Origin: Caprimulgus europaeus
Taxonomy: Eukaryota > Chordata > Aves > Caprimulgiformes > Caprimulgidae
Direction of reading: 5' to 3'
DNA length: 64,000 nt
NCBI GenBank assembly: GCA_907165065.1
Contig: OU015529.1
Location: forward strand, 3,899,054-3,963,053
Under the pieces are notes generated by a model. That model did not search any database. It was not told the DNA's origin and saw only the letters and a list, made by a program, of their open reading frames with translations. Each line of letters begins with the position of its first letter. Positions within the stretch are counted from its first letter, which is position 1. Below, piece by piece: positions 33,597 through 46,378 of the stretch. A program made the position numbers and the translations under genes.

Positions 33597-36500
33597 CTGG
33601 TAGGAATTTTATTCACTCTCCTCTCCCTCCTCCCAGCCCCCCCCAACCCCATCTCTCCCTGCCCACATGCTGGTATGGCACTGCTCAGCTTTTCTGGGTC
33701 CTCAGAAGACAAAAGGATATTTTTCTCTCATCATCATGGCAAGACTTTTTATTTGTAGTCCAAAAAAAATCCCCTGAAAGCCCACGACCAGTTTCTATCA
33801 GTTGACTTTTGGTTATTTGTGATATGGTTCCCATCTATCAGGATTCTTTGCTCTTCAGTCCTGGTGAAGGCTTGTGTGTCCTTGCTACAAAAACCACCTG
33901 GAAATGTTAATTATTTAATGTGAGATGCTGTATTTTCTGTCACTGAAGGCAATTCAAAGTGGATACCTGTGATGTGGATACCTATACACCTATATATCGA
34001 TATATGAGTTGGGAATGCAAGAAATGCATCATATACCAACAGCTTCATGTTTGAATGTCCTGTAATTTCAATTTGACCTTTCCTGGGTAATATAGAACTG
34101 ATACCTAGTTCCTTCAAAGCTTTCAAACATTCTGGTTCCTAAATGGAGTTTTTAATTTAACATGTACAAATTTATGGGCCATATTAGGGAGAATAAATAA
34201 ATAAATAAATAAATGCATCTAGCTGTAACTCTTCATTACAGTTAATTACTGTATTTCTTAATTAGTGTCTTAATTTCCAACTATTTAACTTCAGTGAAAC
34301 AAACTGAAGTAAGCAGTCCATGGAGAACTCATTTAAAAGAAGCGCTCGTGCTGGTCTCATGTTTTTGTATTTTGAGGGAATCTTGAACACATTGAATTTT
34401 CTTTTTGTAACTGAGAAGAGCAGTAAAATTTTGACCATAATTGCAGCGAGAAAATTCTGGGGAAAAAAATCTTCTGTTTAACAACAAGCAGAAAGGGTTT
34501 GCATCCAGTTTGCAGGTTGGAGAGAAGCAGCCAGAGCTGAAAGCAGAGAAGTGTTTGCAGAGGGTGAACCTGTGGCATCTCCAGGAGATTGCTCACCAGT
34601 TGGAGTAATAAATATTTGAAGAACTTGTCGGTGACCAGATTTTTAAATGCAAAAACCTTTTGGGTATTTACAGTTGGAGCCTCAAAATCCTTCTCAGCTA
34701 ATAACATTGCTGTGGACCCACCTGAGAGCTGTCCAGCTGTGACACTTGGGTTCCTTCTGAAGACACACGCTTCAGAAATGTCACCTACCCAGCATCCCTA
34801 TTTACAGCATCGCTGCTCCCCTGAGTGCCCTGACTTGCATGATTTTTATTTTTTTTCCTCTCAAAACAAAAGTAAATATTAAAAAATAAAAATCCTGGGA
34901 TGTTTGCTTGAAATACAATCCCAGAGGCGGGTGGGTTTCTGCTTCGGAAAGGCTGATTCTCCCTGGGAGAAGGATACAAACAGCTCTAAACCTTCTAACA
35001 AAAGGTTAATTTTTCTTCCTTGACATCTTGCTGACTAAGTCGAAGCCCGAACACGAGGTCGTTGGCTGGTTCATACGTTTCCAAAGACGGCTTTATACAC
35101 CCGTGATATCAGTTTTGTGTCTCTTGGCAACAGATTGGTTCTGGCACCCCGAGGACGGGGCGCGTTGGCATTCTTGAACTGCCAAGAGACACGAAGCAGA
35201 TTCTGGGGGTATGTGGTGCCTTGCTGAAAAGACATTAAAATACATTCGGTGCAATAATCGTGTGTTTTGAAAAATGAGCTTTTTGGGGGGTTTTATTTTG
35301 GGGTTTTTTGTTTTTTTTTTTTCCTGAGCAGCCAGTCCTCCCCCTTCCCTTTTCATCGGTCTGTTCTTAATGTCTTGGCTCCTGCTGCCCTTTGTGGATG
35401 GACGCGTCTATCTGCAACGCTGCTCGCCCTCGCCCAGGGGTGATGCCTCCATCGCAGAGCTGTTTTCTTTCCTTTCTCCCTCTGTGCAGAAGGAGAAAAC
35501 TGCTACAACCACAAGATGAAAACATGATTTTTTAAATTTATTTATTTTATTTTCCCTTCAGGGAAACTCTCCACCTTAGAAAGAGGCGGCAATCCAGCAT
35601 TTTGTTGAGATGTTTTCCTCAAAAAAAGAAAAAAATAATGTATAAAAAAAGATGATTCTTTATATTATGAGGCTGATTATGATGTGTCTATTAGATGGTC
35701 TTGGCAAAGTCAGAAGCGCCTTATGTGCCTAACCAGGACAAGTGCTGAAACCATGTAGAATAATTTATAATTCACAGCACAGCCAAAAATCTGCTGTCAT
35801 TCAACTGCTGAATTAAATGAACGTCATCCTTATTGAAATCACCCCATTTTGTTACCACCCATTACGTGTATGGTGGTGAGGAGCAATGAGAGCCAGGAGG
35901 TGCTGCACAGGTATCTGCTTGGGACGGGAGGGATGAAGATGCACCTGGGGGTTCCTGCAGTTTCTCTTGCTTGATAACAGTTTCCAAGCAGACCTGAGCA
36001 GAGGAGTTGTGGTGACCACAGAGCAGATTCCCACTGTAATTTGGGTCTCACTTCTGTTGGCTTCAGCAGGACCAGGCTGTGGTTTTCCATGAGGGCAAGG
36101 TGGAGAAGACCCAACTCAGAAGAGGCAACTGGGGAAAGAGGAGACAGAGGGAAGGAGCAAAATTCTGAGGTTTTGAATGCAGCGTGGATGGGCTTGAGGA
36201 ATCTTAGGGGAAGAGCCAAGTAGTGAGGCAGAGGTTTTGGGTAGTTGAAACGTGGGTGACTGTGCTTGGAGAGGCTTGGGCTGGTGCAGTAGTGGCCGCT
36301 GTACCCCAGGCTGTGGAGAGTTGTTTGGGGCACAGCTGATGATCTCCTGAGAGCTGCAAAAACACGTCTCTGCTTTATTCACAAAGGTAGATTCTCATTT
36401 CCTTGGTGCTTCTGCTGCTAAAGACCTCTTACCTGTTGTTAAGGAGATGTTCATCAGGGTGTGTAAATACTGGTGAGACATGTCTGAGAAGTTCTGAGTT

Positions 36501-37330
36501 GGTCTTCAGATAAATCCTGATTTCTTACAGACTCAGAACAAGAGATCTCTGCCTTGCTTCCTTTCACGTTAAATTACACCATCCTTTTTTTGTTATATTC
36601 ACAAATCTAGAGGCTTGACTGTCATCTTCCAGTTTTAAATAGAGCACGTGGGAAGATCTAAATAGGCAACTAACTCTGTGTCTAGAGGGGACCTGACACA
36701 CTTGCCAGCATGTACTCTTGTATTTATTACTCTCCATTAAATTATATGCTCAAGACTGGTTTTAAATGTGTACGTATCCAGTGTGAATTTCAAGGAGCCA
36801 GATTTTTAAAAATTCATATACTTAAATGGTGATGGAACCCATAAAAAAAAAATCTATTTAAAATCAATTGTGTGGGAGAAGAAGTCAACAAACAAAAGGG
36901 CAGAGACAAGCATATCAGCTTTAATTTAGTACTGGATTCCCTTTGACAGGGGCCATTTAGATAGAGGGCAAAAAATTATCTCACTGAAAAAGGCAGTGAT
37001 TGATCACATGTTGGTAAGTGAATCAAGTCTGCAAAAAACAGAGGCGATTAAGGGACAAAGAGGAATTATCATATTACAATGTTGCTGCCTGTCAAACCTT
37101 CCTTGTGTTGTGCATTCATGTGTCACGTTGTGACATTCGATCGGCGCTCAACTCCCCGGGACAAAGGGATGGTCGTTAAAAATCTTTAAATGCAGCTCGG
37201 AATTGTGTAAATCCGTGTGTTGGCTCCTGACAGAGATCTTTTTGCCCACAAGAATAGATATGTGGGACCTGGCTGACAATTTATTAAGTAGATTTTAACA
37301 CCAGGACATTTCCAGCTCTTTCTTGGAAAG
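33597..37330. other. unique non-coding sequence
   Basis: No gene recognised. A C9 run lies at about 33639-33647; an AT palindrome (ATATATCGATATAT) at 33992-34005; a short (AAAT)5 tract at 34192-34214; G/T runs at 35282-35325. 35040-35170 has scattered CpGs. 36590-37180 is AT-rich and repeat-free with a CpG cluster at its end (37138-37173) and may be conserved. Frames at 35839-36333 (minus, 164 codons) and 34357-34707 (minus) show no domain. Confidence 0.4.
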
Positions 37331-37426
37331 AGCAGTGGAAGGTGTCCCTGATGATGGCAGAGGGGTTGGAACTGGGTGAGCTTTAAAGTCCCTCCCACCC
37401 AAACCAGTCTGGGATTCTGTGATTCT
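37331..37426 (+). mobile_element. CR1 LINE tail fragment
   Basis: The last 96 bp or so: AGCAGTGGAAGGTGTCCC, GGCAGAGGGGTTGGAACTGG, GAGCTTTAAAGTCCC and CAGTCTGGGATTCTGTGATTC. Same group as 872. Confidence 0.93.
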
Positions 37427-37670
37427 TGACTTTGTTGTTGCTTTGCTGGACAAAACAAGATGGGTCGGGAGGTGCCGGGGCGAGTGGGCTGATGTTGCTC
37501 ACAGAGGAGGTAAAAGGAACTGAGAATTGGTTAAACCAAGTGAGTTAGTCTCCAGAAAATGGAAAATTACCTGGGTGAAACCAGGAGGTGGGCTGATAAA
37601 ACTTGCTATGAAGATCAAGGGCTGAAAGGTGAGGTGGAAGAGGGTTTGTAGGAAGATGGGGGAAATTGAA

Positions 37671-37804
37671 GAGAGGAGAGGAGAGGAGAGGAGAGGAGAG
37701 GAGAGGAGAGGAGAGGAGAGGAGAGGAGAGGAGAGGAGAGGAGAGGAGAGGAGAGGAGAGGAGAGGAGAGGAGAGGAGAGGAGAGGAGAGGAGAGGAGAG
37801 GAGA
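37671..37804. repeat. (GAGAG)n purine pentamer array
   Basis: 134 bp, about 27 nearly perfect GAGAG units, all purine on the plus strand. Mirror symmetry within a pure purine-pyrimidine tract allows intramolecular triplex (H-DNA). Every frame stays open, giving RGEER- or LLSSP-type repeat peptides that are not genes. Confidence 0.98.
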
Positions 37805-38279
37805 AAACCCACAAGCAGCAAAGCTGTAGGGAGATGCTGTCCACCCAGATGGACTTCTGGGGGTTAAGAGCAGACATTAATGAGGCTGGAGATAGAGAAG
37901 ACGTGCAATTTCTGCGTCAGCGTTTTCCACAGGCTAGACCCAGTTAATATCTAGACCAGGTCAGCTTCTTTCAGGCAGTGGTGCTGGAGATGAGCATGCA
38001 GGACACGGGCAGCGGGCGCGCGCCGATGAGGAGTGACAGGCATGGGGGAGCAGCGCTGGGGAGGATGGAGCAGGCAACCTCATCCCACAGGCATTGGGCC
38101 ACTGTGACCCATGTCCCTGTGGGTCTGTGCCTCCAGGCTTGATGGCATCTCCCACGGCTCAGAATATACTGTGGTGAGGTGCTGGTGTCCTGTTCCCAGG
38201 GGGCAGAAGCTGGTGGAAACCATGGCATGTTCATAAACCTCTAGAAACCTGACAAAAAAATATGCTGTATCATTACAAC
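37805..38279. other. unique non-coding sequence
   Basis: Nothing recognised. A tiny CpG cluster (GCGGGCGCGCGCCGATG) lies at about 38012-38028. Confidence 0.5.
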
Positions 38280-38595
38280 CATAGAATCACAGAATGGTTT
38301 GGGTTGGAAGGGACCTTAAAGCTCATCCAGTCCCAACCCCCCTGCCAGCAGCAGGGACACCTTCCACTAGACCAGGTTGCTCAAAGCCTCATCCAACCTG
38401 GCCTTGAGCACTTGCAGGGAGGAGCAGCCACAGCTTCTCTGGGCAACCTGTTCCAGTGTCTCACCACCCTCACAGGAAAGAATTTCTTTCTAATATCTCA
38501 TCTAAACCTCCCCTCTTCCAGTTTAAAGCCATTTCCCCTTGTTCTGTCATTAACTGCCCTTACGAAAAGTCCTTCCCCAGCTTTTTTGTAGGCCC
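38280..38595 (-). mobile_element. CR1 LINE, 5'-truncated 3' end
   Basis: Minus-strand CR1 with a clean tail at the left (ATAGAATCACAGAATGGTTT). It holds the CCCCCCTGCCAGCAG, ACTAGACCAGGTTGCTC, GGAGCAGCCACAGCTTCTC and TTTAAAGCCATTTCCCC blocks and breaks off near 38595. It looks very close to the 5901 and 10351 copies. Confidence 0.96.
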
Positions 38596-40002
38596 CCTAC
38601 TACACTTTGAAAAAGGAACTAGTCTTTAGTTTTAACATTGTGTGGCTGCAGGAGGTGCTCCCAGGGTACTGCTGGTGTGGCTCTGTTCTTTCCCACCCAT
38701 GTGGCCTCTTCTCTGGACACAGCAGGATGATTGGGTGTCCCCTGGGCTGCCAGTGCAGGAGCTCCATCAGAGAAGCTCCTTTACTCTGCTGCTTTTCAGG
38801 GTCATGCTCACATCTCATTTTCTTGTTTTTTCCCACCTCCTGTACACACAGCTAACCAGGATCTTGCCTGACTGGGTCTGCACAACGTATGTGGCTCCAT
38901 GTGGTTTATCTGCTTGGAGTTTTTTACAGGAAAAAAAGAGGGGAGGACAGTCAATTGCCTCAACTGAGTACCAGCTCTTCTGAAAAAACACAGCCAGAGG
39001 TACCTGTGTGCCAAGGATATGAAAAAAGAAAAGCACAAAAATCACATATCTGTTTATTTTGTGGATTTTTTTAAGTAGTCCATCAGCATCAGGGTAGATC
39101 TCAGAATCAGCACACACAGCTTGTGACTTTCAAACAGCCTCTGTTCAAGTGTTGTAGGGTAAATGAGCTTGCTCTGGGTTAGAACAGAAAATGAGTGAGA
39201 GCATCAGCTTTTTTCAGGGAATAAGTTGATGCTGGACTGCTCAAAGTATCTGCATCATGACTGCATGTCTGAATATTTTCATTAATAACCTGGAAAAAAA
39301 AGAGATGGATAGTGAATTTATGGTTTGGAGGCAGTGGGAAAGGGCATGGCATCACCGGTGGGAGGCAGCCCCATGGAGAAGGTGGCAGAGCTGAAGTTGA
39401 GCAGAGGAGAACCAGAGGGGCAGATGAAAATCATCACTGCTGAGTGCAAGGTTGGGTGGAGCGGCTCGAGCTCCTCGTACGCATTGCTGCTCTTGAAATG
39501 AACTGTAACCACAGAGAGAAAGACCCGAGGGTCGCTGCGGACAGCTCGATGAAGACATCTGCTCAGTGTGCAGCCACAGTCACAAAAGATCAAACAAGAC
39601 GTGAGGCCTTAGGAAGAATGGGTGAGAAAGTACAGAAAATAACGATAATGCTCTTCTGTGGGTGTCCATAGCGTCCTGATCTGGGTATTGTGTGGAGGTC
39701 AGCCCCTCGCCGCCGTCGGCACGGGAACCCACGGGTTTTGGGAGGTGGCAGCTGAAATGGTCAAAGCTAAAAGTGTCACTCCTGCGAGGCTGGAGAGATT
39801 GGGACTGTTTAGAAAGATCATGGGAGTAAGAGGATTCGTCAGAGAGGTTTTGTAAACTAATGCTTGACATATTTAACCTTCCTCAAAATGCGAGAGCAAA
39901 GGAAAATCCAATAACGGCAGAGGCGTGCGTGGGGCACTCTGCAAGGCAGCGGTTCTCCATGGTGAGGCAGGTTGGAGCTTAGGAAGAATTTGAAGAAGAA
40001 AT
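38596..40002. other. unique non-coding sequence
   Basis: No gene recognised. A 25-base resemblance to CR1 at about 39788-39812 (GGCTGGAGAGATTGGGACTG) and a possible CR1 ORF2 trace at about 39275-39310 are too short to call. Confidence 0.5.
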
Positions 40003-40225
40003 AGATTGGATCTGAGGAAGAATTTCTTTGCTGAAAGGGTTCTGAGGCATTGGAAGGGGTTGCCCAGGGCAGTGGTGGAGTCTCCATCCCTGGAGGGATT
40101 GAAGAGTCGTGTAGACACAGTGCTGAGGGACATGGGTCAGTCAGGGACTGGTCAGTGTTGGGTTCATGGTTGGACTCAATGAGCTTAAAGGGCTTTTCCA
40201 ATCCAGGCAATTCTGGGATTCTGTG
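40003..40225 (+). mobile_element. CR1 LINE 3' end
   Basis: Plus-strand CR1 starting at ATTGGATCTGAGGAAGAATT, then GAAAGGGTTCTGAGGCATTG, GGCAGTGGTGGAGTC, GGTTGGACTCAATGAGC, and the tail CTTTTCCAATCC...TTCTGGGATTCTGTGG. Same tail group as 18283, 23655 and 31636. Confidence 0.94.
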
Positions 40226-43200
40226 GAACACCAGGGTGGTTGGGCAGCCCTGGCACTGCCATGGCTGCAGCTGCAGCCGACCCGCTCCCTCCCCCCTGCT
40301 CCTGCCATCGGAATCATCATCTCCTTATCTATTGACAAGCGTATTTTAGCCCGTTAGACACTGTTTGGCACTGTGTATTGAAACTGCTTTTCGTACCGCG
40401 TTAGAAATACGCTCCAGCGCAGCGTGTTCTCCTCTGCTACCAAATCCACGCTGAAAATCTGAAATATTTTGAAGTCACATTCCATTAACGAGTTGTTCTG
40501 GAGCACAGGGCTTCAGTCAGCAGTGTTTTCACCAGCTTCATGTTTTCCCTTTGTCATGTAGAAATGTTTCTTACTGTCCAGCCTTGATGCGAGTGATAGG
40601 GAAGCGTCATCCAGCGGGTGGGGGATCCCTGGTTGGGGATGGGGTACATGGTCAGAGCGTGTAAGGCCGTACGGGATGGTTGGGCTGTGGCTTTTTGGGG
40701 AGGGAGTATGTTGCACACACATTCCTCTTCTTCACACTTTTTTTCTTTGAACTCAAAAAGTCTTCTGGGACTGGGAGGGATGATTAATTCACAGATACTG
40801 GAAAGCGTAGTTGGCTTTTTAAAATTGTGGTGACTTGGAAATATGGGCTGGCTGCCATGGAAGAGGGTGCTGTAGGAGTTTATCTGAATACAAAATACTG
40901 GAAAGTCAAATTTTACAGTCATTTAATTTGTCCAGTGTTTTCAAATAAGGATACTAAGTGGAGATATTTAAAACAGTGTTACCTTGGAAAAAAACATTTA
41001 TTTGACAGGGTCGTTGCGAGTTCACTGGTACAATATTGGAACAGCACAATATTGTTTAAAGGAGAGATGGAGAGAAAATGCCTGCTCAGTGTAAAGCCAG
41101 GGTGATGCTGCCCCAAATCCGAGCGTGACAGTGGCAGCAAGCAGTCCTGTGTACCTGCAGCACGTGCTCCATCAAAGGTGGATTTCTCTGCAGGGACAGC
41201 TTTAGTAGCTGCATTTTGTGTATGTGTTAAAGAAAAAAATAAAAAAAAATAAAAAGGACAAATTTCTAATAGTTGCAGATTTTTAAGACGAAGTGTAGCC
41301 ACGTGCCCCGGTAACAGAACGATTTGGGCTCGTTTTCTGGCGTCACCCCAGTACATCAGCAGTGCGAGTGGGAGATGTGGTCTGGCAGTTGTTGGAGAGA
41401 GGGCAGATGTTGATATACTGGCTATATAATTACATCTGAGCCTTAATCAGTAAAAGATTAATTAAAGTCATCTGATATATATAAAACCTATAGAAGCAGA
41501 GCTCTCTGATGGACCAGAGAGCTTCGTTTGGGACACTGGTGATGGAGCAAAGGTGAGAGTTATCCCAAGTGGGTCACATCTCATGGCCTGGGTACATGTG
41601 TCACCTCCTTCCTGTGATCTACTCTGGTGAGTGCCCATCTGGCCAGGAGACACAAAGAAGGGTCCCCAGCCCGTTGGGTGGTAATTGCGTGTCAGTGAGC
41701 CGTCACCACGCAGCGGGACATCGCTCTGTGCCTTCTGCATGTGATGGAGAGCTCCTGGGGGACGAGGGCTGCTGGCCATTGCTGAGGCTGTTGCAAGGGT
41801 TCAGAAATGTTTAAAAAACCCTATTTCTCCAAAGAGTCAGAAGTAGCTTCAGCCAAACCAACCCAGTGCCAGGAAACAGCTCGGATGGTAGAGTCTCCTG
41901 CCGGCATCACCGCTCTGCCAACAGCTAATCCCCTGCGAAACCACGGGAACAAAACTGTGCCGCTCTCGCAGCTACTCCTCGAGCACAGTCTAATTAATAT
42001 GAACCCCATATCACTGCAAAATTCACACTATATTTTTCAGAGCCTCCACGCTAAGCGTACCGCTCTGCCAAGGATTGTCCACCAAAACACGGAGCGCGGA
42101 ACTACGACGCTTGGCCCGCGTCGCCGGGTTTGCTCGGAGGTAAACAAAACCCTGGCACCTCTGCAGATGACAATCTGCTTTGTTTTCTGCTCCATCAAAA
42201 GCCCTGGTTCTCCTTGGGAGCAAGCTGGCGAGGCTGTGGAGGTGTGGGGACCCACACTGTAGCTCCTAGTATGTGTGTAGAGCCAAGCTTCAAAACCTCA
42301 GCCTTAATTTTGGTGCCAAGCCCAATGCTTTTGTGCCCAGGAGCTGGATGTGTTGCTTGCTTAGGAAAGCGGATTAATGCCTCGCTGGACTCCAAACGCG
42401 CCAACGGCTTGGTCAGTTCAAAACAAACAAAATTCCAGTTTGGACTGAGCTGGTCCAAAATTAAATGTCTTGATATTGTTTTAACTCCTGGAGTTTTGGG
42501 CGTATTTTCCCTACGTGAGGTTTTATAGTTGGCTGGAGCTGCGCGTTGGTGATGTGAAAGAGCTCCAGAGGAAAAGCGTAGAAACATTTTGATGTCAAAG
42601 TCTCTAGCAAGGGAAAGTTTGCATTTAGACTGCCTTCAAACTGTGGATTTTGATGGATGCTTCATCTCTGTCCAGGGTTTTTTCACATTTCCATCTGGTA
42701 ATCAGTGGTCTGGTAGCGCCAGGTTTATAGGAGCTTTTGGAATTTAATCCCTTCCAAAAATGAAAGTCAGAGGGCGGCCGAAGGCAGGTCTCTACTGCCT
42801 CGAGCACTGCATTTGGCTCACATTCACAGCACTGAGGTGCACTCAGTTCTCAGAGGAAGGATTTGAAAAGGAGGAGATAAAAATCACAACAGAGGAATTG
42901 CTGCAGGTGATTCAGAGGGGGACGCTGCTGTTCCATCGCTTCTGTCGCTTCCCTCTCACGGTGGCACCTCCTCACCTCTGGACACAGCTCCTCCATTTGT
43001 TCTTCTCATCGTCACTAAAGATGCTACAACATTTTTTTTCTCAAGAGCTGGAAGACATGAAGTCATCTTTCATGCTGTCTGTAGTGGCATTTTGAGTCTT
43101 GAGAGGTCCCTGTTTTCCAGTGATTGGTGATGAGAAGCGTAGGTGTGGGCTGAGCCTGATCTGTCTGTGTGTACCTTTTGCTGTAGTGATTTAAAAGATG

Positions 43201-45842
43201 CTTTTTAAGTATCACTGCCTGTAGTTATAAAAAGCAGATGTTGAAATGAAGGCTATGGGAATTTGAAATGGTGACCAGAGAAATTTAGCCAGTGCTTGCT
43301 TTCTTCACCACTGGTGAACCCATGGAGACATTTTAAGCAGACCCAAGGTGAAGGCGTTGGAGGTGATGATCTTTGAAAACAAGTAGAAGGAAAAAAAACC
43401 ACAGGAATGTTTGCACAGAAGAAAAACCTGTGACACTGGCATCTAATGGGCAAAGGTAGCTTTAAAATGTCCCAGTTCTGGACAAGCTTTGGTCAGCATT
43501 TGTGTGGTCCAGGAGACATGTAGGAAACCAGGTTTTGTGAGATCCTGTGCTTAAATAAGTGGTTGGTGTTGATCATAGTTCCTGTTGTTCATCTTTTGTT
43601 GTTCCTTGGGTACCTGCTGCTGTAGTGGGTGTTACTCTTGGGTGATGTGTGGATGGACAGCCTGCTCCTAGGAGTAGTTCTTGTGTATGAAGCGTGTCTC
43701 AGACCCCACAGCCTGTTTGCTCCTGTACATTTGTAGCCACCGTGAGAAAATTCCCACTAGCATTGTTCTGTCAAATGCTTTTTATTTAAGGCTCCTAAGT
43801 TTTCTAACCACTTTGCCCCTTCATTCTCAAGTCAGTAGCTTTTATTATGAAATCCCTGGGGTATTGATAACTATTGGGGAAATGCCTTGAGGCTGCTGAG
43901 CAGGAATTTGCCTTGATGACAGAGATGCTTCCAATTTTTAAGCAAAACAGCATGTAAACTGTGCCATCAACTAACAAGTACGGGATCCCTGCTGTGTAAT
44001 GTGTGGGATCCTGTAGTATTTTTATTTTCAGGGTGATACCCTCATGGTAGCATGTGGAGCTACAGCTGGGCCACCAAGGAGCATCCTGCTTTGGGAAGAT
44101 GAACGGAGAATATGTTCCTCAAGATTGCCATGCCTAATTAGCTTCAAGTTCTGGTATTAGGAGATGTTAATGAGCTGGAGCATATAAACTAACCGCAGGG
44201 AAAAAAAGAAAAAAACCCTTTTAATGGCTATGCCAGTGGTAGGAAGAGTAGTGCTGCTGCAGAGGGAGGTGACTCACAGCTCAGGGCTGGTGGCATGGGG
44301 CAGGGGGTCATGGTGGCCAGCCTGGCTGCAGGGACCTTGCAGCCCGCGTGGGCACAGCCCGTCTGGTTCCAGTGGTAAAGCAGAGATGAGTCTCCATAAG
44401 CTTGGTGATTGTGAGGAGATGTGGTCTCATGTTCTCTAAAACACTCTTAATTAGCACAAGGATGGTCTTGTTCTTGGATTTTGTTTGGTTTTTTGAGTGC
44501 ACAGCCCTGGTGATGACCATTATACCCAGTATTGCAAGCCAACAGCACACAGCTTCAGTCAGCACTGCCTGCTCGTGTTTGTCTGTTGTGCTCCATTTGC
44601 CTGCATTTTTTCCCCCTTTTTTTTCCATAATGAAGATAAAATAGAAGTAGGAGATTTAATTCATTTGCAATTCTGTATTAAAATAAAGAGAGGTCAGAGC
44701 AGTCCATTCTTTCTACTTCATTTTGGCTTGTTTGGCATCTTTCTTTAAAAGCAGAAGAGGAAGTTGTACTTCCATTCTTTCTCCTTTCCATGCATCTCCA
44801 TCATGCACTGTTTTATCATACCAGCTATTGTAATCATTATTTCCAAAAAGTGACCTGTTTATGGGCAAGCTGAGCTGCTGCAACATAAGATTTTTATTTT
44901 TCATACTGGAAAAAATGTAAATGTCTTTTTTTTTTTTTTTCCCTTTTTTTTCCCCTCACTGTTTTGAAAGTATGTAAAACAGACATGGGAAAAAAAGAAA
45001 AATAAACCAGCTTGCCAGGCTTTTAAGTGAATTGATTGCGTTGAAGAGTGGAGTTGGAGAGGGGCCAGCACAGAACCCGTGACCAGGCAAGAAGGGAAGG
45101 GATAACGTGGCCACGGTGAGGACGTGACGCTGGAGAAAAGCTCTGAGAGGGAGAAATAATGGAGGTGGGGAGGCAAATGGGAAAGGGTTGATAAAAGGAT
45201 GTTGGTTAGCTCCAGGTGCAGGGTGAGTCATGAAGAAGAAGAGATGTGTGCGTCAGGCAGGGAATCGGCAGAGAGGGGTGTTACTGGTGTCTCCACAGAG
45301 CACATCGTGAGACCCTCCCTGGGACACTGTCTGCTGCGAGTCACCACATTGGTAAATTTAGGCTGAACGTTTAAAAAAGCTTCTATTCAGGTGAAAAGGG
45401 AAGTTTCTTGAACTTTATGGCCCAAAGGAGTCAGTCGGTGAGGCCCCTTCCAGCCACAGACCCCTGGGTTCCTGTCAGGCATTTGCCTTGGGGGAGTGGG
45501 ACCTTTGTCACATTTTAGCTATAAACTTGGTGTCTTTATGCTGGAGTTCTGGATTCTCCTGATGGATTCGGTGGAGCACATCTGTGTCTGCAGCAGCAGC
45601 TGGCCTAGAGTCACACAGCACGTAGCCAGGGATGAGCTGCCCCTGTCATCGTCTGCCAGTGAGGGTGGCAGCTCCCAATGGGCAGTTGCTTCAGTGCATG
45701 GCCACTCCAGATAGGCTGTAGATCACAAGTCATCCCCACTTCCAGTTGTGGTGTTTTGACTGAAAGTATTTGTATAAGAAATCAAATGAGGAAATGTAAA
45801 AATGTAGGTTTATGAATGTTCCAAAGAACATTGTCTCTCTGG
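40226..45842. other. long unique non-coding stretch, 5.6 kb
   Basis: No gene, CR1 or other interspersed repeat recognised. Noted inside: CpG-bearing sequence at 40380-40430; two CAATATTG palindromes at 41028-41052; A-rich runs at 41230-41255; a CpG cluster at about 42086-42140 (CGGAGCGCGG...CCCGCGTCGCCGGG); T/C runs at 44925-44956. AT-rich, possibly conserved blocks lie at about 40890-41060, 41390-41490 and 43900-44220. The frame at 41807-42262 (151 codons) spans the CpG cluster but has no recognisable domain. Confidence 0.4.
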
Positions 45843-46378
45843 TGAGACCCCACCTGCAGTGCTGCATCCAATTCTGAGGTCCCCAACTCAAGAAGGACAT
45901 GGAGCTGTTAGAATGAGTCCAGAGGAGGCCACGAGGATGATGCGAGGGCTGGAGCAGCTCTGCTGTGAGGACAGGCTGAGAGAATTGGGGCTGTTCAGCC
46001 TGGAGAAGAGAAGGCTCCAGGGAGACCTTCCAGTGGCCTCCCAGTACCTGAAGGGGCTCCAGGAAGGCTGGGGAGGGACTTTGGACAAGGGCAGGGAGTG
46101 ACAGAACAAGGGGAAATGGCTTGAAACTGGAAGAGGGGAGATTGAGATGAGATCTGGGGAAGAAATTCTTTGGTGTGAGGGTGGTGAGACACTGGCCCAG
46201 GTTGCCCAGAGAAGCGGTGGCTGCTCCTCCCTGGAAGTGTTCTGGGCCAGGTTGGATGAGGCTTTGAGCAACCTGGTCTAGTGGAAGGTGTCCCTGCTGC
46301 TGGCAGGGGGGTTGGAACTGGATGATCTTTAAAGTCCCTTCCAACCAAAACCAGTCTGTGATTCTATGATTCTATGAA
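45843..46378 (+). mobile_element. CR1 LINE, about 0.54 kb, intact tail
   Basis: Plus-strand CR1 from GTGAGACCCCACCTGCAGTG to the complete tail CTGTGATTCTATGATTCTATGA. It is the best-preserved 3' end here and the youngest-looking group (with 5901, 10351, 38280). Confidence 0.97.
45919..46282 (+). pseudogene. CR1 ORF2 C-terminal remnant
   Basis: The plus strand encodes [39 protein letters not shown] and [19 protein letters not shown] before a stop at about 46099. The following region (CSSLEVFWARLDEALSNLV) is in the same family but after the break. Reverse-transcriptase core absent; dead. Confidence 0.85.

Noticed and set aside
35839-36333. 164-codon minus-strand open frame
   Set aside because: No domain, no codon-use signal that I can judge, and other frames overlap it.
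39275-39310. Possible CR1 ORF2 trace encoding NIFINNLE
   Set aside because: Only eight residues resemble the CR1 region before the FADD box; the flanks do not continue the match.
39788-39812. Possible CR1 fragment
   Set aside because: About 25 bp similar to the LRELGLF-coding block; too short and not extended on either side.
45730-46344. 204-codon minus-strand open frame
   Set aside because: Antisense of the CR1 copy at 45843-46378.
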